Source of the DNA: Deltaproteobacteria bacterium
Lineage (GTDB): Bacteria > Desulfobacterota > Desulfobacteria > Desulfobacterales > Desulfosarcinaceae
Reading direction: 5' to 3'
DNA: 39,523 bases
Assembly (NCBI GenBank): GCA_020444075.1
Contig: JAHLLR010000048.1
Span: forward strand, 1 to 39,523
Part shown: positions 7,780 to 15,026 of the stretch, piece after piece
Layout of the letters: each line of letters opens with the position of its first letter
Position numbering within the stretch: position 1 is the first letter of the stretch
The notes under the pieces: model-generated
Told to the model about the DNA's origin: nothing
The model's input: the letters and a program-made list of their open reading frames with translations, nothing else
Databases searched by the model: none
Made by a program: the position numbers and the translations under genes

Positions 7780-8808
7780 CTATTCTAATGAACGGCATGA
7801 GTTTCTGACTACCAAATCAGTCTTTAGACAAATCTGTCGTGGCTGAGGAGAAGGATTTTCAATCATGTCCAGGAGGCAGCTGAGCGCCATCTCGCCGATT
7901 TCAATACCGTTGACCCTAATGGTTGTTAATGGAGGATCGGCGTAGGCTGAAAAATCAATATCGTCAAAGCCGGCAATGGAAACGTCGGCCGGCACTTTCA
8001 ATCCCTTTTCCTTAGCTGCCGCCATGGCACCGAATGCCATAACGTCGCTAGCGGCAAAAACGGCAGTCGGCCGATTTGCCAAAGACATAAGACGATTCAT
8101 GGCTTCCATCCCATCGGCCAAGGTTGGTTCCTTTTCCACCACCAGCAAATCGTCCCAAGGCAGCCCATGGTCGGATAGGCAATCCCGATAACCCTCAAAT
8201 CTCTTATGAACCCGATCCACTTTGGAATAGGGGCCAAGAATAAGACCGATACGTTGATGTTTGAGGCCAATCAGATACTCAGTCATCGTATAAGCCGCAC
8301 GATAATTATCAATGCCGACGTAACTGAGCTGCGGGTCGTCAGGTTTTTCCCACATGATCACCGTTGGGATTCCGCTCCGATTAATCTCTTCAAGTAGTTC
8401 CTCTTTTCGAACGCAGTAACCGGTGAGCAATAGACCCGCCGGATGGCGTTCATTTAGAGTTCGCAACACTGACATTTCGATTTCGGGATTGTACTTCGAA
8501 TTGCCAATGGTGACTGTGTAACCATGCTCCTGGGCTTTCTCCAGAATGGCAAACACTGTTCTTACGAAGATAGAGCCTATTGTAGAGGGGATGATCAATC
8601 CGATGTTTGCCGAACGCTGTCGGGAAAGATCGGCGGCTAAGGCATGATAGACGTACTTTTTTTCTTTGATGATCTTCAACACACGCTTGCGTGTTGAATC
8701 TCGCACCATTTCAGGTGAACGAAGCGCTCTGGAGACGGTGGCTGGAGAGACACCCGCTAGTTTAGCCACTTCTTCAATGGTTATTTGGCCCATAGGCGTA
8801 TTATCCAT
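7780..8808 (-). CDS. LacI-family transcriptional regulator
   Basis: A 342-residue repressor-type protein. The N-terminal helix-turn-helix is ITIEEVAKLAGVSPATVSRA (9-28) with the LacI hinge continuing to about 60, followed by a periplasmic-binding-like effector domain (NIGLIIPST, then VGIDNYRAA, FAASDVMAFGAM and VSIAGFDDIDF). LacI proteins bind palindromic operators and release or engage DNA when they bind a small sugar-like effector. It precedes the transporter and enzyme genes on the same strand, so it probably controls them and itself, with the imported compound or its product as the inducer. The ATG at 8808 lacks a strong ribosome binding site; an internal ATG at codon 6 is an alternative. 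Confidence 0.92.
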   Translation of the reverse strand: MDNTPMGQITIEEVAKLAGVSPATVSRALRSPEMVRDSTRKRVLKIIKEKKYVYHALAADLSRQRSANIGLIIPSTIGSIFVRTVFAILEKAQEHGYTVTIGNSKYNPEIEMSVLRTLNERHPAGLLLTGYCVRKEELLEEINRSGIPTVIMWEKPDDPQLSYVGIDNYRAAYTMTEYLIGLKHQRIGLILGPYSKVDRVHKRFEGYRDCLSDHGLPWDDLLVVEKEPTLADGMEAMNRLMSLANRPTAVFAASDVMAFGAMAAAKEKGLKVPADVSIAGFDDIDFSAYADPPLTTIRVNGIEIGEMALSCLLDMIENPSPQPRQICLKTDLVVRNSCRSLE

Positions 8809-8813
8809 AAAAA

Positions 8814-8827
8814 TGATGACGCTTTCA
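8814..8827. promoter_or_regulatory. possible LacI-type operator
   Basis: TGATGACGCTTTCA is an imperfect palindrome with a central CG, and one half (CTTTCA) matches the common LacI-family half-site. It lies directly upstream of the regulator's start codon, where autoregulation would act. The other half is poorly matched and I found no second copy before the binding-protein gene, so this is tentative. Confidence 0.25.
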
Positions 8828-9186
8828 TTTATAATCAGATCAATTCTCCCGGGTCAAGAAAAATTCGGACCTTGATCCAACCACCAAGAGGGATAGGTAA
8901 ATCATTTAACGATTCACAAGTATTTTTATTTTATTTTTCAATAATTTGAACTGATGTTTCCTTTAGTTTAAAAATCATTTTGCATTTTGTCTAAGACCAT
9001 CCTTGCGGTTTTTGGTGACAATAGGATACATGGATTTCAGGTTTATGTTCCTGACGATTTTATGAATTAACAAAGAATTAATGATGGCGATTACATTTGA
9101 TGTATGCCCTGTCTTTTTCAGACTCAGAAACTCAGTTACGGTGACGGAGATAAAATGATAGAGTATTTTATGGGATATCAGCATAA
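8828..9186. other. AT-rich intergenic stretch without a recognised gene
   Basis: It separates the regulator gene from the hairpin and intron remnant. Short open frames here carry no recognisable motifs and have AT-driven composition. A promoter for the regulator gene should lie in the first part, but I cannot pick out convincing boxes. Confidence 0.5.
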
Positions 9187-9237
9187 CACTGGCCTGAGAG
9201 TGGGAGATCCCTGTTATCTCCGACTCTCAGGCCAGTG
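9187..9237. repeat. long perfect hairpin
   Basis: CACTGGCCTGAGAGT (9187-9201) pairs perfectly with ACTCTCAGGCCAGTG (9223-9237). After a single G/G mismatch the stem continues as GGAGAT (9203-9208) with ATCTCC (9216-9221), closing on a seven-base loop. The result is a 21-pair hairpin. Neither side has a T-run, so it is not a standard terminator. It lies about 60 bases beyond the 3' end of the group II intron remnant. It could be a mobile hairpin element, a recombination scar or part of a small RNA. Confidence 0.7.
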
Positions 9238-9296
9238 GCTTCCCAACCCTTTGAATCAGATACCGAGACTTTTGCTGACCGAGGGAGAATGGCCCA

Positions 9297-9450
9297 ATCG
9301 AGTAGAAGGGGGCCTCACGGCCTCCCCCTCTCACACCACCGGGCATACGTGCTACGTACCAGGCGGTTTACTTCCGTTGCCACTCCCCGAAAGGCGGCGA
9401 CCTGCCCGCTTCCCCTGCCCGGTTACCCTGGCACAGGGGGCCGCCGCTAC
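9297..9450 (-). mobile_element. 3'-end remnant of a group IIC-type self-splicing intron
   Basis: Read on the minus strand, 9368-9335 forms a 34-base domain V: AACCGCC opening, a short apical loop around TAGC, and GGTGGT closing, with CGC as the catalytic triad. It continues as GTGTGAGAGG into a domain VI hairpin with a GTGA loop (9334 to about 9305). The remnant ends CTACTCGAT at 9297, with the expected branch-point A seven bases from the 3' end. This combination is typical of bacterial class C introns. The upstream part to about 9450 has domain IV-like composition, but no reverse transcriptase/maturase gene is present, so the element is dead or a trans-acting relic. The upstream limit is approximate. 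Confidence 0.6.
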
Positions 9451-9651
9451 ATGATGAACGAGCAATTATCATGGCTGACTCCTTTCAGTCAGCAAGTCGC
9501 ACCAGGCTTATCCTGGCGCTCCGGAGGACACGGAAAAAAAGAACACAAAAAACCTGATGGTCCAGTAAAAATTGGCAAACCGTATCACTACCGCGACGGC
9601 GGGGCACGTAGTGAAGCTTTAGCGCTTTCTATAACTGTCTGAAAATCTTGG

Positions 9652-9667
9652 ATCCCCGCGCGGGGAT
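9652..9667. repeat. short perfect palindrome, REP-like
   Basis: ATCCCCGCGCGGGGAT is a perfect 16-base palindrome in the context TTGGATCCCCGCGCGGGGATGACA. It resembles the dispersed GGAT...GGGAATGAC intergenic palindromes of many proteobacteria. It lies about 130 bases before the EamA gene. Confidence 0.5.
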
Positions 9668-9794
9668 GACAACAAAGAGGATATTTCGACGTTTACGAGC
9701 GCATCACCAATTGCAATACGAATGTCGATGCACTAAATACCGCATGGAACGAATCGGATTTTGTTTAGCGGATGCATCTATAGACTCGAATTGA

Positions 9795-10664
9795 ATGGGT
9801 GGGATCGTCTTGAATGGAGTCACGTCAATAGCCCTGGCCATAACTTTTTCCAGCGGAGTGGCGATTACCATGAAGGTCGCCAATGCCAAAAATCTCAAGC
9901 TGGGGCAGTTTCTTGCCGTCAACTATCTGGTATGCAGCCTGGGACTTCTGGGCTGGGGCGCCTGGCGCACCCTCGGCTTTAATTCGCCCTTTATCTGGTC
10001 GCTGGGCATCCTCGTTGGAATCATGTATGTGCTCTGCCTCTGGTTGTTCAATCGAGCCATCGCATCCGGGGGACTGGCGCTGTCTACCACGCTGATGCGT
10101 CTGTCCGCGGCAATACCCACGATGGGGTCCTTGATTCTGTTTGCCGAACAGACCAATCTTTACCAGATCCTCGGAATCGTCCTTGCTTTCATGTGTCTGC
10201 CGCTGGCGAGCAAGGCCCCCTTGCGGTTCGACCAGGCTGGCAAGGAAGCCTTGAAAGGGATGACCTGGGGGCTGCTGCTTTTTGCAGCTTATGGGATGAC
10301 CGACTTTGCGTTTAAGGTGCAGGCCGAACTGGAACCGTCGGCAGATCCCAACGCCTTCATGGCCACCATTTTCGGCACAGCCCTGTTGTTCACGTTTCCC
10401 CAGCTCTTCAAGGGGATTAAACCGAACCGGGAGTGTCTTTTCTGGGGCTTCGTTCTGGGCTTGACAAACGTTCTTGCCACTTATTTCTGGATTCTGACCC
10501 TGGCCCATATGCCGGGCGCCGTGGCATTTCCGACGCTGGGTCTGGGGGTGATCGCGGTGACCACTCTGGCCAGCCTGCTGATCTGGCGCGAGAGACTGCG
10601 CCCGGCAAACTTCACTTTTCTGGTGTTGGCGAGTGTGGCCGTTTTTCTGATCAACCTGGGGTAG
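9795..10664 (+). CDS. EamA/DMT-family permease
   Basis: A 289-residue inner-membrane protein with about nine or ten hydrophobic segments and two repeated EamA halves (roughly 8-140 and 150-289), as in drug/metabolite exporters and amino-acid or nucleotide-sugar permeases. Loops are short, and a glutamate and arginine occur near the end of the last helices (IWRERLRPANF), as is common in the family. The substrate is unknown. The start is uncertain: the ATG at 9795 has no clear ribosome binding site, whereas TTG at 9810 follows GGGTGGG. It stands alone, with non-coding DNA on both sides, so it is probably a single-gene transcript. Confidence 0.82.
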   Translation: MGGIVLNGVTSIALAITFSSGVAITMKVANAKNLKLGQFLAVNYLVCSLGLLGWGAWRTLGFNSPFIWSLGILVGIMYVLCLWLFNRAIASGGLALSTTLMRLSAAIPTMGSLILFAEQTNLYQILGIVLAFMCLPLASKAPLRFDQAGKEALKGMTWGLLLFAAYGMTDFAFKVQAELEPSADPNAFMATIFGTALLFTFPQLFKGIKPNRECLFWGFVLGLTNVLATYFWILTLAHMPGAVAFPTLGLGVIAVTTLASLLIWRERLRPANFTFLVLASVAVFLINLG

Positions 10665-10720
10665 CTTATAGCATTCAACCACGGAATACCCGTAAACGCC
10701 GGAAAATATAAAAAACTTCA

Positions 10721-10746
10721 GTGTATTCAGTTTGTTCTGTGGTTTC
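10721..10746. repeat. 26-base dispersed repeat, copy 1
   Basis: GTGTATTCAGTTTGTTCTGT followed by GGTTTC. It matches the segment at 11290-11315 with one mismatch. Such degenerate repeats in intergenic DNA are typical of inactive spacer sequence in this group. Confidence 0.55.
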
Positions 10747-10929
10747 ATTGTTTAAACACCAGGGGGACCTACCTTGAAGCATAAGCGCTATCCACTATGC
10801 TCAATCAGCTTTCCGGATCCCGGATATCCGCTTGGCTGCTTCAGTAATGACAAGCGCTGGTGTTGAGGTCTTGGAAGGAATGCGGCGAGCGTCATTCAAC
10901 CGGGCATCAGCAAGCCCGGCTATAAACGG

Positions 10930-10963
10930 AACAGGCAGAGTCCTGTTATGGGCTCTGCCTGTT
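10930..10963. terminator. hairpin, possible transcription terminator
   Basis: AACAGGCAGAG (10930-10940) pairs perfectly with CTCTGCCTGTT (10953-10963) around a 12-base loop. Followed on the plus strand by GTATTTG and on the minus strand by CCGTTTAT, it has only a weak T-run either way. It could end minus-strand transcripts of the small gene at 11005-11139 or plus-strand transcripts from the permease gene. Confidence 0.35.
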
Positions 10964-11004
10964 GTATTTGAAGTGAGCTTTGCAATCGATCAGTTCAGTT
11001 TCAC

Positions 11005-11139
11005 TTAGCCTGCAACATCGATTCCCGGATCACATCCCAGGTTCTTATCTTTATTTTCGCACTCGAAATTGGCTTCACGAGTATCAACATGTCCTTCGTT
11101 TCTGTCGTCGCTGTAGTCCTGCACTTTATTTTCAGCCAT
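11005..11139 (-). CDS. 44-residue acidic hypothetical protein
   Basis: A very short protein starting MAENKVQDYSD and ending PGIDVAG, rich in Asp, Glu and Asn, with two cysteines (residues 27 and 36). I do not recognise it. The case for a real gene is the ribosome binding site: AAGAGGTGATATC directly before the ATG, better than that of most genes nearby. An upstream extension of the same frame begins with low-quality sequence, and an overlapping alternative frame (11001-11264) lacks such a site. A hairpin that could stop transcription lies 40 bases downstream. There is no signal peptide, membrane segment or known motif. Confidence 0.45.
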   Translation of the reverse strand: MAENKVQDYSDDRNEGHVDTREANFECENKDKNLGCDPGIDVAG

Positions 11140-11289
11140 GATATCACCTCTTGGGTTGATTGTTTGATTGGTTGGTTCCGTCTTGCTTGAATGTAAAATA
11201 CGGCATCCAGGGAATTTTGCAATGTGAGCGGGTTGAGCGGTTGATGGCAGGTCAAAACTACCATTGAAAAAATGAATCAAAAATATCCT

Positions 11290-11315
11290 GTGTATTCAGT
11301 GTGTTCTGTGGTTTC
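11290..11315. repeat. 26-base dispersed repeat, copy 2
   Basis: GTGTATTCAGTGTGTTCTGT followed by GGTTTC, one mismatch from 10721-10746, in the same orientation. The pair flanks the hairpin region and the small acidic gene. Confidence 0.55.
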
Positions 11316-11371
11316 TTGCATTTTGTACGATCCGTTGAATTTCAGTGTAAGCGAGGTGCGCGCATGACCGA

Positions 11372-12037
11372 TCATTCAAAATCATCCGGAACAGTTAACG
11401 CGTCGATATCATGGCGGGCATTGTCGATTATCGACTTGGGAAACATTTTGAGTTCAGATGATGAGAATTTATACTGAGGGAAATAACGGCTGACGATCCA
11501 GGCGACGGTGAGTGCCTGACACCGGTCCCGCTGTTTTTTAAGCGGGTCCCGATCGGGCTGACGGCTCATCCAGATCTTATGAACCGCAAACGCCCTGGGA
11601 TCGGGACAAACCATCGCCGCCGGGTAGCCGTTGTTCCCGATGACCACCTGAGAAAATTTGGGGGATGACACCAGCCATTCAAGGTTGCCGATTTCTGCAG
11701 CCTCCAGATCGGATTCATCGCCTAAGCGTGTTGGCTCAGCGGCAATGACCGACTTGGGCCTGGGTTTGATAAGATTGACCATGTATCCGTCTTTGTTGAC
11801 GGCACGGAACGGTTGCCGACGAACCCGCCTGAAAGAACGGTCGGATTTTTTCAAGAGATCGATCATCCATCCTGCAGGGCGGTCTTGATCCATGGCTGCC
11901 AGGTTAAGCCGCGCCTTGACGTCCCACAGCATATCAATATCCTGCGTCGCCATGATCGGACTGTCCACGAACACTCCGGCTGCAGCCTCATAGGCATAGA
12001 TGGCATTGGTACCAGTCCAGTTACCAAGCTGATCATC
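11372..12037 (-). pseudogene. 5'-truncated nucleotidyltransferase (GSU2403/NTP_transf_8-like)
   Basis: The frame is open from a TGA at 12038-12040 and reads LGNWTGTNAIYAYEAAAGV, then PIMATQDIDMLWDVKARL. This matches the core of the nucleotidyltransferase family first named from GSU2403, where G-T-N-A-x-Y-A-Y-E-A-A-A-G and A-T-x-D-I-D-x-L-W-D hold the nucleotide and metal sites. Complete members are about 320-350 residues; only about 220 codons remain here and the first hundred or so are absent. The only in-frame start that would avoid the stop is a GTG at 11974, inside the conserved core. I therefore call it a 5'-deleted remnant. Family members often occur with partner genes in mobile or defence-like neighbourhoods; no partner is visible. 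AT-rich DNA and the tRNA-Leu gene follow on the upstream side, which may mark the deletion or integration junction. Confidence 0.65.
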
Positions 12038-12119
12038 TCATGGTCGGCTTAGTCTTTTTAACAGTCGTAAATTACTTATCGGCAAAAATATTAATTTGTT
12101 AGTTTTCATGAAATGGCGT

Positions 12120-12158
12120 AAAAAAAGGGTTTGCAGAACCTGATCTCTGCAAACCCTT
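12120..12158 (-). terminator. rho-independent terminator of tRNA-Leu
   Basis: On the minus strand GGGTTTGCAGA and TCTGCAAACCC (12127-12137 with 12146-12156) form an 11-pair perfect stem with an eight-base loop, followed by seven T residues (12126-12120). It lies 11 bases after the encoded CCA of tRNA-Leu. Confidence 0.85.
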
Positions 12159-12168
12159 AATTTTCTTA

Positions 12169-12255
12169 TGGTGCCGAAGGGGAGACTCGAACTCCCACTG
12201 GGGAACCCCAACTAGACCCTGAACCTAGCGCGTCTACCAATTCCGCCACTTCGGC
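12169..12255 (-). tRNA. tRNA-Leu (anticodon CAG)
   Basis: Minus-strand sequence begins GCCGAAGTGGCGGAATTGG and ends CTTCGGCACCA. Acceptor GCCGAAG pairs with CTTCGGC, the discriminator is A and CCA is encoded. The anticodon loop TTCAGGG gives CAG. A long variable arm (TTGGGGTTCCCCA) is present, as required for leucine tRNAs, and the T-arm is GGGAG-TTCGAGT-CTCCC. Confidence 0.97.
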
Positions 12256-12305
12256 ACGTTTCAGCCTGATTTCAAAAAGGTTGATTTCAAACTGAAGATG
12301 CACTA

Positions 12306-12332
12306 ACTATATTTTTTTGTTTTTCGTGTCAA
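12306..12332 (-). promoter_or_regulatory. sigma-70-type promoter for tRNA-Leu
   Basis: On the minus strand TTGACA (12332-12327) is followed after 15 bases by TATAGT (12311-12306). Transcription would start about 40 bases before the tRNA. The spacing is slightly short, but the -35 box is a perfect consensus match. Confidence 0.5.
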
Positions 12333-12442
12333 GCCAAACGTTGCATAAAAAATATCGAAACGCATAATTATGGCAGGTCATAGAGGCTCTGCGAATGTTG
12401 CTTCGTTAAGCCCAAGCTCATTTTACAGTTAGTTGAAAGATC

Positions 12443-13390
12443 ATGCGAATTATACAACATATCGAAACCATAAAAGAACCTTTCAAGTCCGCCGTGATCA
12501 CCATCGGTAATTTCGACGGCGTGCACATCGGCCACCAGGCCCTTTTTCACGAGGTTATCGAACTGGCCGAGGCCATGGACGGCACGGCCGTCGCCATGAC
12601 CTTCGATCCCCATCCCATCCGGGTGATCGCCCGCAACGGGCACCCGCCCCTGATCACCCTGTATGAGCAGAAACAGGAACTGATCGAAAAAGCCGGCATC
12701 GACGTGCTGATCTGCATCCCGTTCACCATGGACTTTGCCGCCTTGTCGGCAAGGACTTTCGTCGAAGATATCCTGGTGAGGCGCATCGGCATGAAAGCCA
12801 TCGTCGTCGGCCAGGATTATACCTTCGGCAACAATCGCGAAGGGAATGTGGACCTGTTGAAACGATACGCCGGGGAACTGGGCTTCAAGGTCATTGTGGC
12901 CGACTGGATCCAGTCATCCACCGTCGACAACGACCGCATCAGCAGCACGGCCATCCGGGAACTGGTCATGGACGGCCAGATCGAAAAAGCCGGAAAGATG
13001 CTTGGCCGCGACTACCAGATCCGCGGCACCGTGGCCCACGGCCGCGACCGGGGCGGAAGACTGCTGGGCATCCCCACCGCCAACATCAACCTGCAGGACG
13101 AACTGTGCCCCAAGGTCGGCGTCTATGCCGTGATCGTCTACTATGACGGACAGCGCTACCCGGGCGTGGCCAACATCGGCTTCAGCCCCACCTTCGACGA
13201 CCATGTATTTACCGTGGAAGCCCATATTCTTGACTTTAAAAAGGACATTTACGGCCAGAAAATCATGGTCAACTTCGTTAAGCGGCTAAGGGACGAAAAA
13301 AAGTTTTCCGGCATCCCCGAACTGATCGAGCAGATCGATCGAGACATCACCGAAGCCCGCCGGATCCTGGCCCCCCATTTTGAAACCTGA
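12443..13390 (+). CDS. ribF: bifunctional riboflavin kinase/FAD synthetase
   Basis: A 315-residue cytosolic enzyme that phosphorylates riboflavin to FMN and adenylates FMN to FAD. The N-terminal adenylyltransferase domain shows GNFDGVHIGHQ (22-32) and ISSTAIRELVMDG near 166-178, the nucleotide-binding motifs of the cytidylyltransferase-like fold. The C-terminal kinase domain begins at about 190 and contains GIPTANI, the PTAN motif that binds Mg-ATP and flavin. The length is normal and both halves look complete. It is transcribed divergently from tRNA-Leu and leads the plus-strand block, with a 188-base gap before def. The region upstream of the ATG has only a weak GAAAGAT ribosome binding site. 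Confidence 0.97.
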   Translation: MRIIQHIETIKEPFKSAVITIGNFDGVHIGHQALFHEVIELAEAMDGTAVAMTFDPHPIRVIARNGHPPLITLYEQKQELIEKAGIDVLICIPFTMDFAALSARTFVEDILVRRIGMKAIVVGQDYTFGNNREGNVDLLKRYAGELGFKVIVADWIQSSTVDNDRISSTAIRELVMDGQIEKAGKMLGRDYQIRGTVAHGRDRGGRLLGIPTANINLQDELCPKVGVYAVIVYYDGQRYPGVANIGFSPTFDDHVFTVEAHILDFKKDIYGQKIMVNFVKRLRDEKKFSGIPELIEQIDRDITEARRILAPHFET

Positions 13391-13578
13391 AGGAACCCTG
13401 CCCAGAGGACCAGGCTTTGTTTTGCGTTTGAAAAGGGCTGCGGACCGTCTTCTGAACTGGTGCCAAGAATCCAGAAACCAAGGGTCGGGAGCCGGAATGA
13501 AAAGGAATTTGAAAATATGTAAATATGCTTTAGTTTATATGGTTGGCCGATGACAACGATCAAAAGAGGTTGAACCCA

Positions 13579-14088
13579 GTGACGGTGTTAGACATACTCA
13601 CATATCCGGACAAGTTCCTGAAAAAGCAGACAAAGCCCGTCGAAAATATCGACGGGGCCCTGCAGACCGTTTTCGACAGCATGGCCACGACCATGTACGC
13701 GGCCCCAGGTGTGGGCCTGGCCGCCCCCCAGGTGGGCATCGGCCAGAGCTTTATCATCTATGACGTCGCGCCAAAGGAAGACGGGCACGATCTGCATGTG
13801 CTGGTCAACCCGAAGATCATCACCAGTGAAGGTGAAATCATCTCCGAAAACGAAGGCTGCCTGAGCGTGCCCGAATTCCGGGCGGACGTCCAACGGGCCG
13901 AACGGGTTCTCGTCGAAGGGGTCGACCGGGACGGAAACCCCCTGCGCTTTGAGGCGGAGGGACTTCTGGCCATCGTCATCCAGCACGAACTGGATCACCT
14001 CAACGGCACCCTTTTTATCGATCGCATCAGCGCGCTGAAGCGCCAGATGTACAAGCGCCGGGTGAAAAAGGAGATGAAGCAGCAGTGA
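13579..14088 (+). CDS. def: peptide deformylase
   Basis: A 169-residue metalloenzyme that removes the N-formyl group from nascent proteins. All three motifs are present: GVGLAAPQVG (44-53), EGCLS with metal ligand C94, and HELDH with H136, E137 and H140. I choose the GTG at 13579 because AGAGG lies ten bases upstream and the protein then begins TVLDILTYPD like other deformylases. An ATG 12 codons earlier would add an atypical leader. The stop codon overlaps the start of fmt (GTGA), so the formylation and deformylation enzymes are translationally coupled. All metal ligands are intact. Confidence 0.97.
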   Translation: MTVLDILTYPDKFLKKQTKPVENIDGALQTVFDSMATTMYAAPGVGLAAPQVGIGQSFIIYDVAPKEDGHDLHVLVNPKIITSEGEIISENEGCLSVPEFRADVQRAERVLVEGVDRDGNPLRFEAEGLLAIVIQHELDHLNGTLFIDRISALKRQMYKRRVKKEMKQQ

Positions 14089-15026
14089 ATCGCCCGCTGA
14101 AAATAGTCTTCATGGGCACACCGGATTTTGCCGTGCCGTCGCTTCAGGCCCTGCATGACAGCGGCCATGAGGTGCTGGCTGTGGTCACCCAGCCCGACCG
14201 CCCCAAAGGCCGGGGGCGCAAGTTGACCCCGCCGCCGGTCAAAAGCACTGCCATGCGATATGGGTATCCGGTTCTCCAGCCCGAAACGGTAAGCGCCGAT
14301 GCATTTCACCGGCATATGGCCGAACTGGAACCGGACCTGTATGTCGTGGTGGCTTTCGGCCAGATTCTGCCTCAATCCCTGCTGGACATTCCCGGCATTG
14401 GGTCCATCAACGTCCACGCCTCGCTGCTGCCCCGCCACCGCGGTGCCGCACCCATTCAGTGGGCCATCATCAACGGGGACCGAGAAACCGGTGTCACCAC
14501 CATGATGATGGACAAGGGCATGGACACCGGCGATATGCTGCTGGTGGAAAAGACGGCCATCGGGCCCGACGAAACCGCCGCCGACCTTCACGACCGCCTC
14601 AGGGTTATGGGCGCCCGCACGCTGATCCGGACATTGGAAAGGCTGCAGAACGGCGGTCTGGAGCGTGTGCCCCAGGACCCCGACAAGGCGACCTATGCGC
14701 CCATGCTGAAAAAGACGGATGGGGAGATCGACTGGTCCCTGCCCGCCGAACGGATCGAATGCCTGATCCGCGGCGTGACCCCGTGGCCCGGGGCGTATAC
14801 CTTCAGCGACGACATGCGCCTGAAAATCTTCAAAGCCAGCGTTCTGGAACGGGAGATCAGCGTCCCGCCGGGAACCATTCTCGAGTGCATTCCCGGCGAA
14901 CTCCGCGTGGCCACCGGAAAATGGGCCATTGCCATCCAGGAGATCCAGGGGGAATCGGGCAGACGCCTGGCCATCGACGATTTTCTGTGCGGCTGTCGCC
15001 TGCCGGACGGCACGTGTCTGGGATAA
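14085..15026 (+). CDS. fmt: methionyl-tRNA formyltransferase
   Basis: A 313-residue enzyme that transfers formyl from 10-formyltetrahydrofolate to initiator Met-tRNA. The formyltransferase domain has SINVHASLLPRHRGAAPIQW, with the catalytic set N109, H111 and D147, each three residues on from the E. coli positions. The C-terminal tRNA-binding domain starts at about 210 and is of normal length. Translation starts at GTG, overlapping the def stop by four bases. The stop codon TAA directly abuts the next gene, rsmB. Confidence 0.97.
   Translation: MNRPLKIVFMGTPDFAVPSLQALHDSGHEVLAVVTQPDRPKGRGRKLTPPPVKSTAMRYGYPVLQPETVSADAFHRHMAELEPDLYVVVAFGQILPQSLLDIPGIGSINVHASLLPRHRGAAPIQWAIINGDRETGVTTMMMDKGMDTGDMLLVEKTAIGPDETAADLHDRLRVMGARTLIRTLERLQNGGLERVPQDPDKATYAPMLKKTDGEIDWSLPAERIECLIRGVTPWPGAYTFSDDMRLKIFKASVLEREISVPPGTILECIPGELRVATGKWAIAIQEIQGESGRRLAIDDFLCGCRLPDGTCLG

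Larger units (their letters stand above)
10665..11004. other. intergenic region with several hairpins
   Basis: No convincing gene. It holds a perfect CGGATATCCG palindrome (10821-10830), a CCGGGC/GCCCGG hairpin (10900-10919) and a longer hairpin at 10930-10963. A minus-strand frame without a start codon is open across 10788-10950, ending in a stop near 10788, but I recognise nothing in it. It could be a structured RNA or the eroded end of a gene. Confidence 0.4.

Noticed and set aside
9187-9237. Reading the long hairpin as a rho-independent terminator
   Set aside because: No T-run follows on either strand, and no gene ends just before it.
9104-9642. Two overlapping plus-strand open frames
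   Set aside because: They run antisense through the hairpin and the group II intron remnant; their low-complexity, Pro/Arg-rich translations match no protein pattern.
11001-11264. Alternative minus-strand frame overlapping the 44-residue gene
   Set aside because: It lacks the strong ribosome binding site used by the 44-residue frame, and its start lies in spacer-like sequence.
12914-13225. Antisense frame within ribF
   Set aside because: Shadow of a GC-rich coding gene; ribF has full motifs on the other strand. The many similar frames inside the gsp genes were rejected for the same reason.
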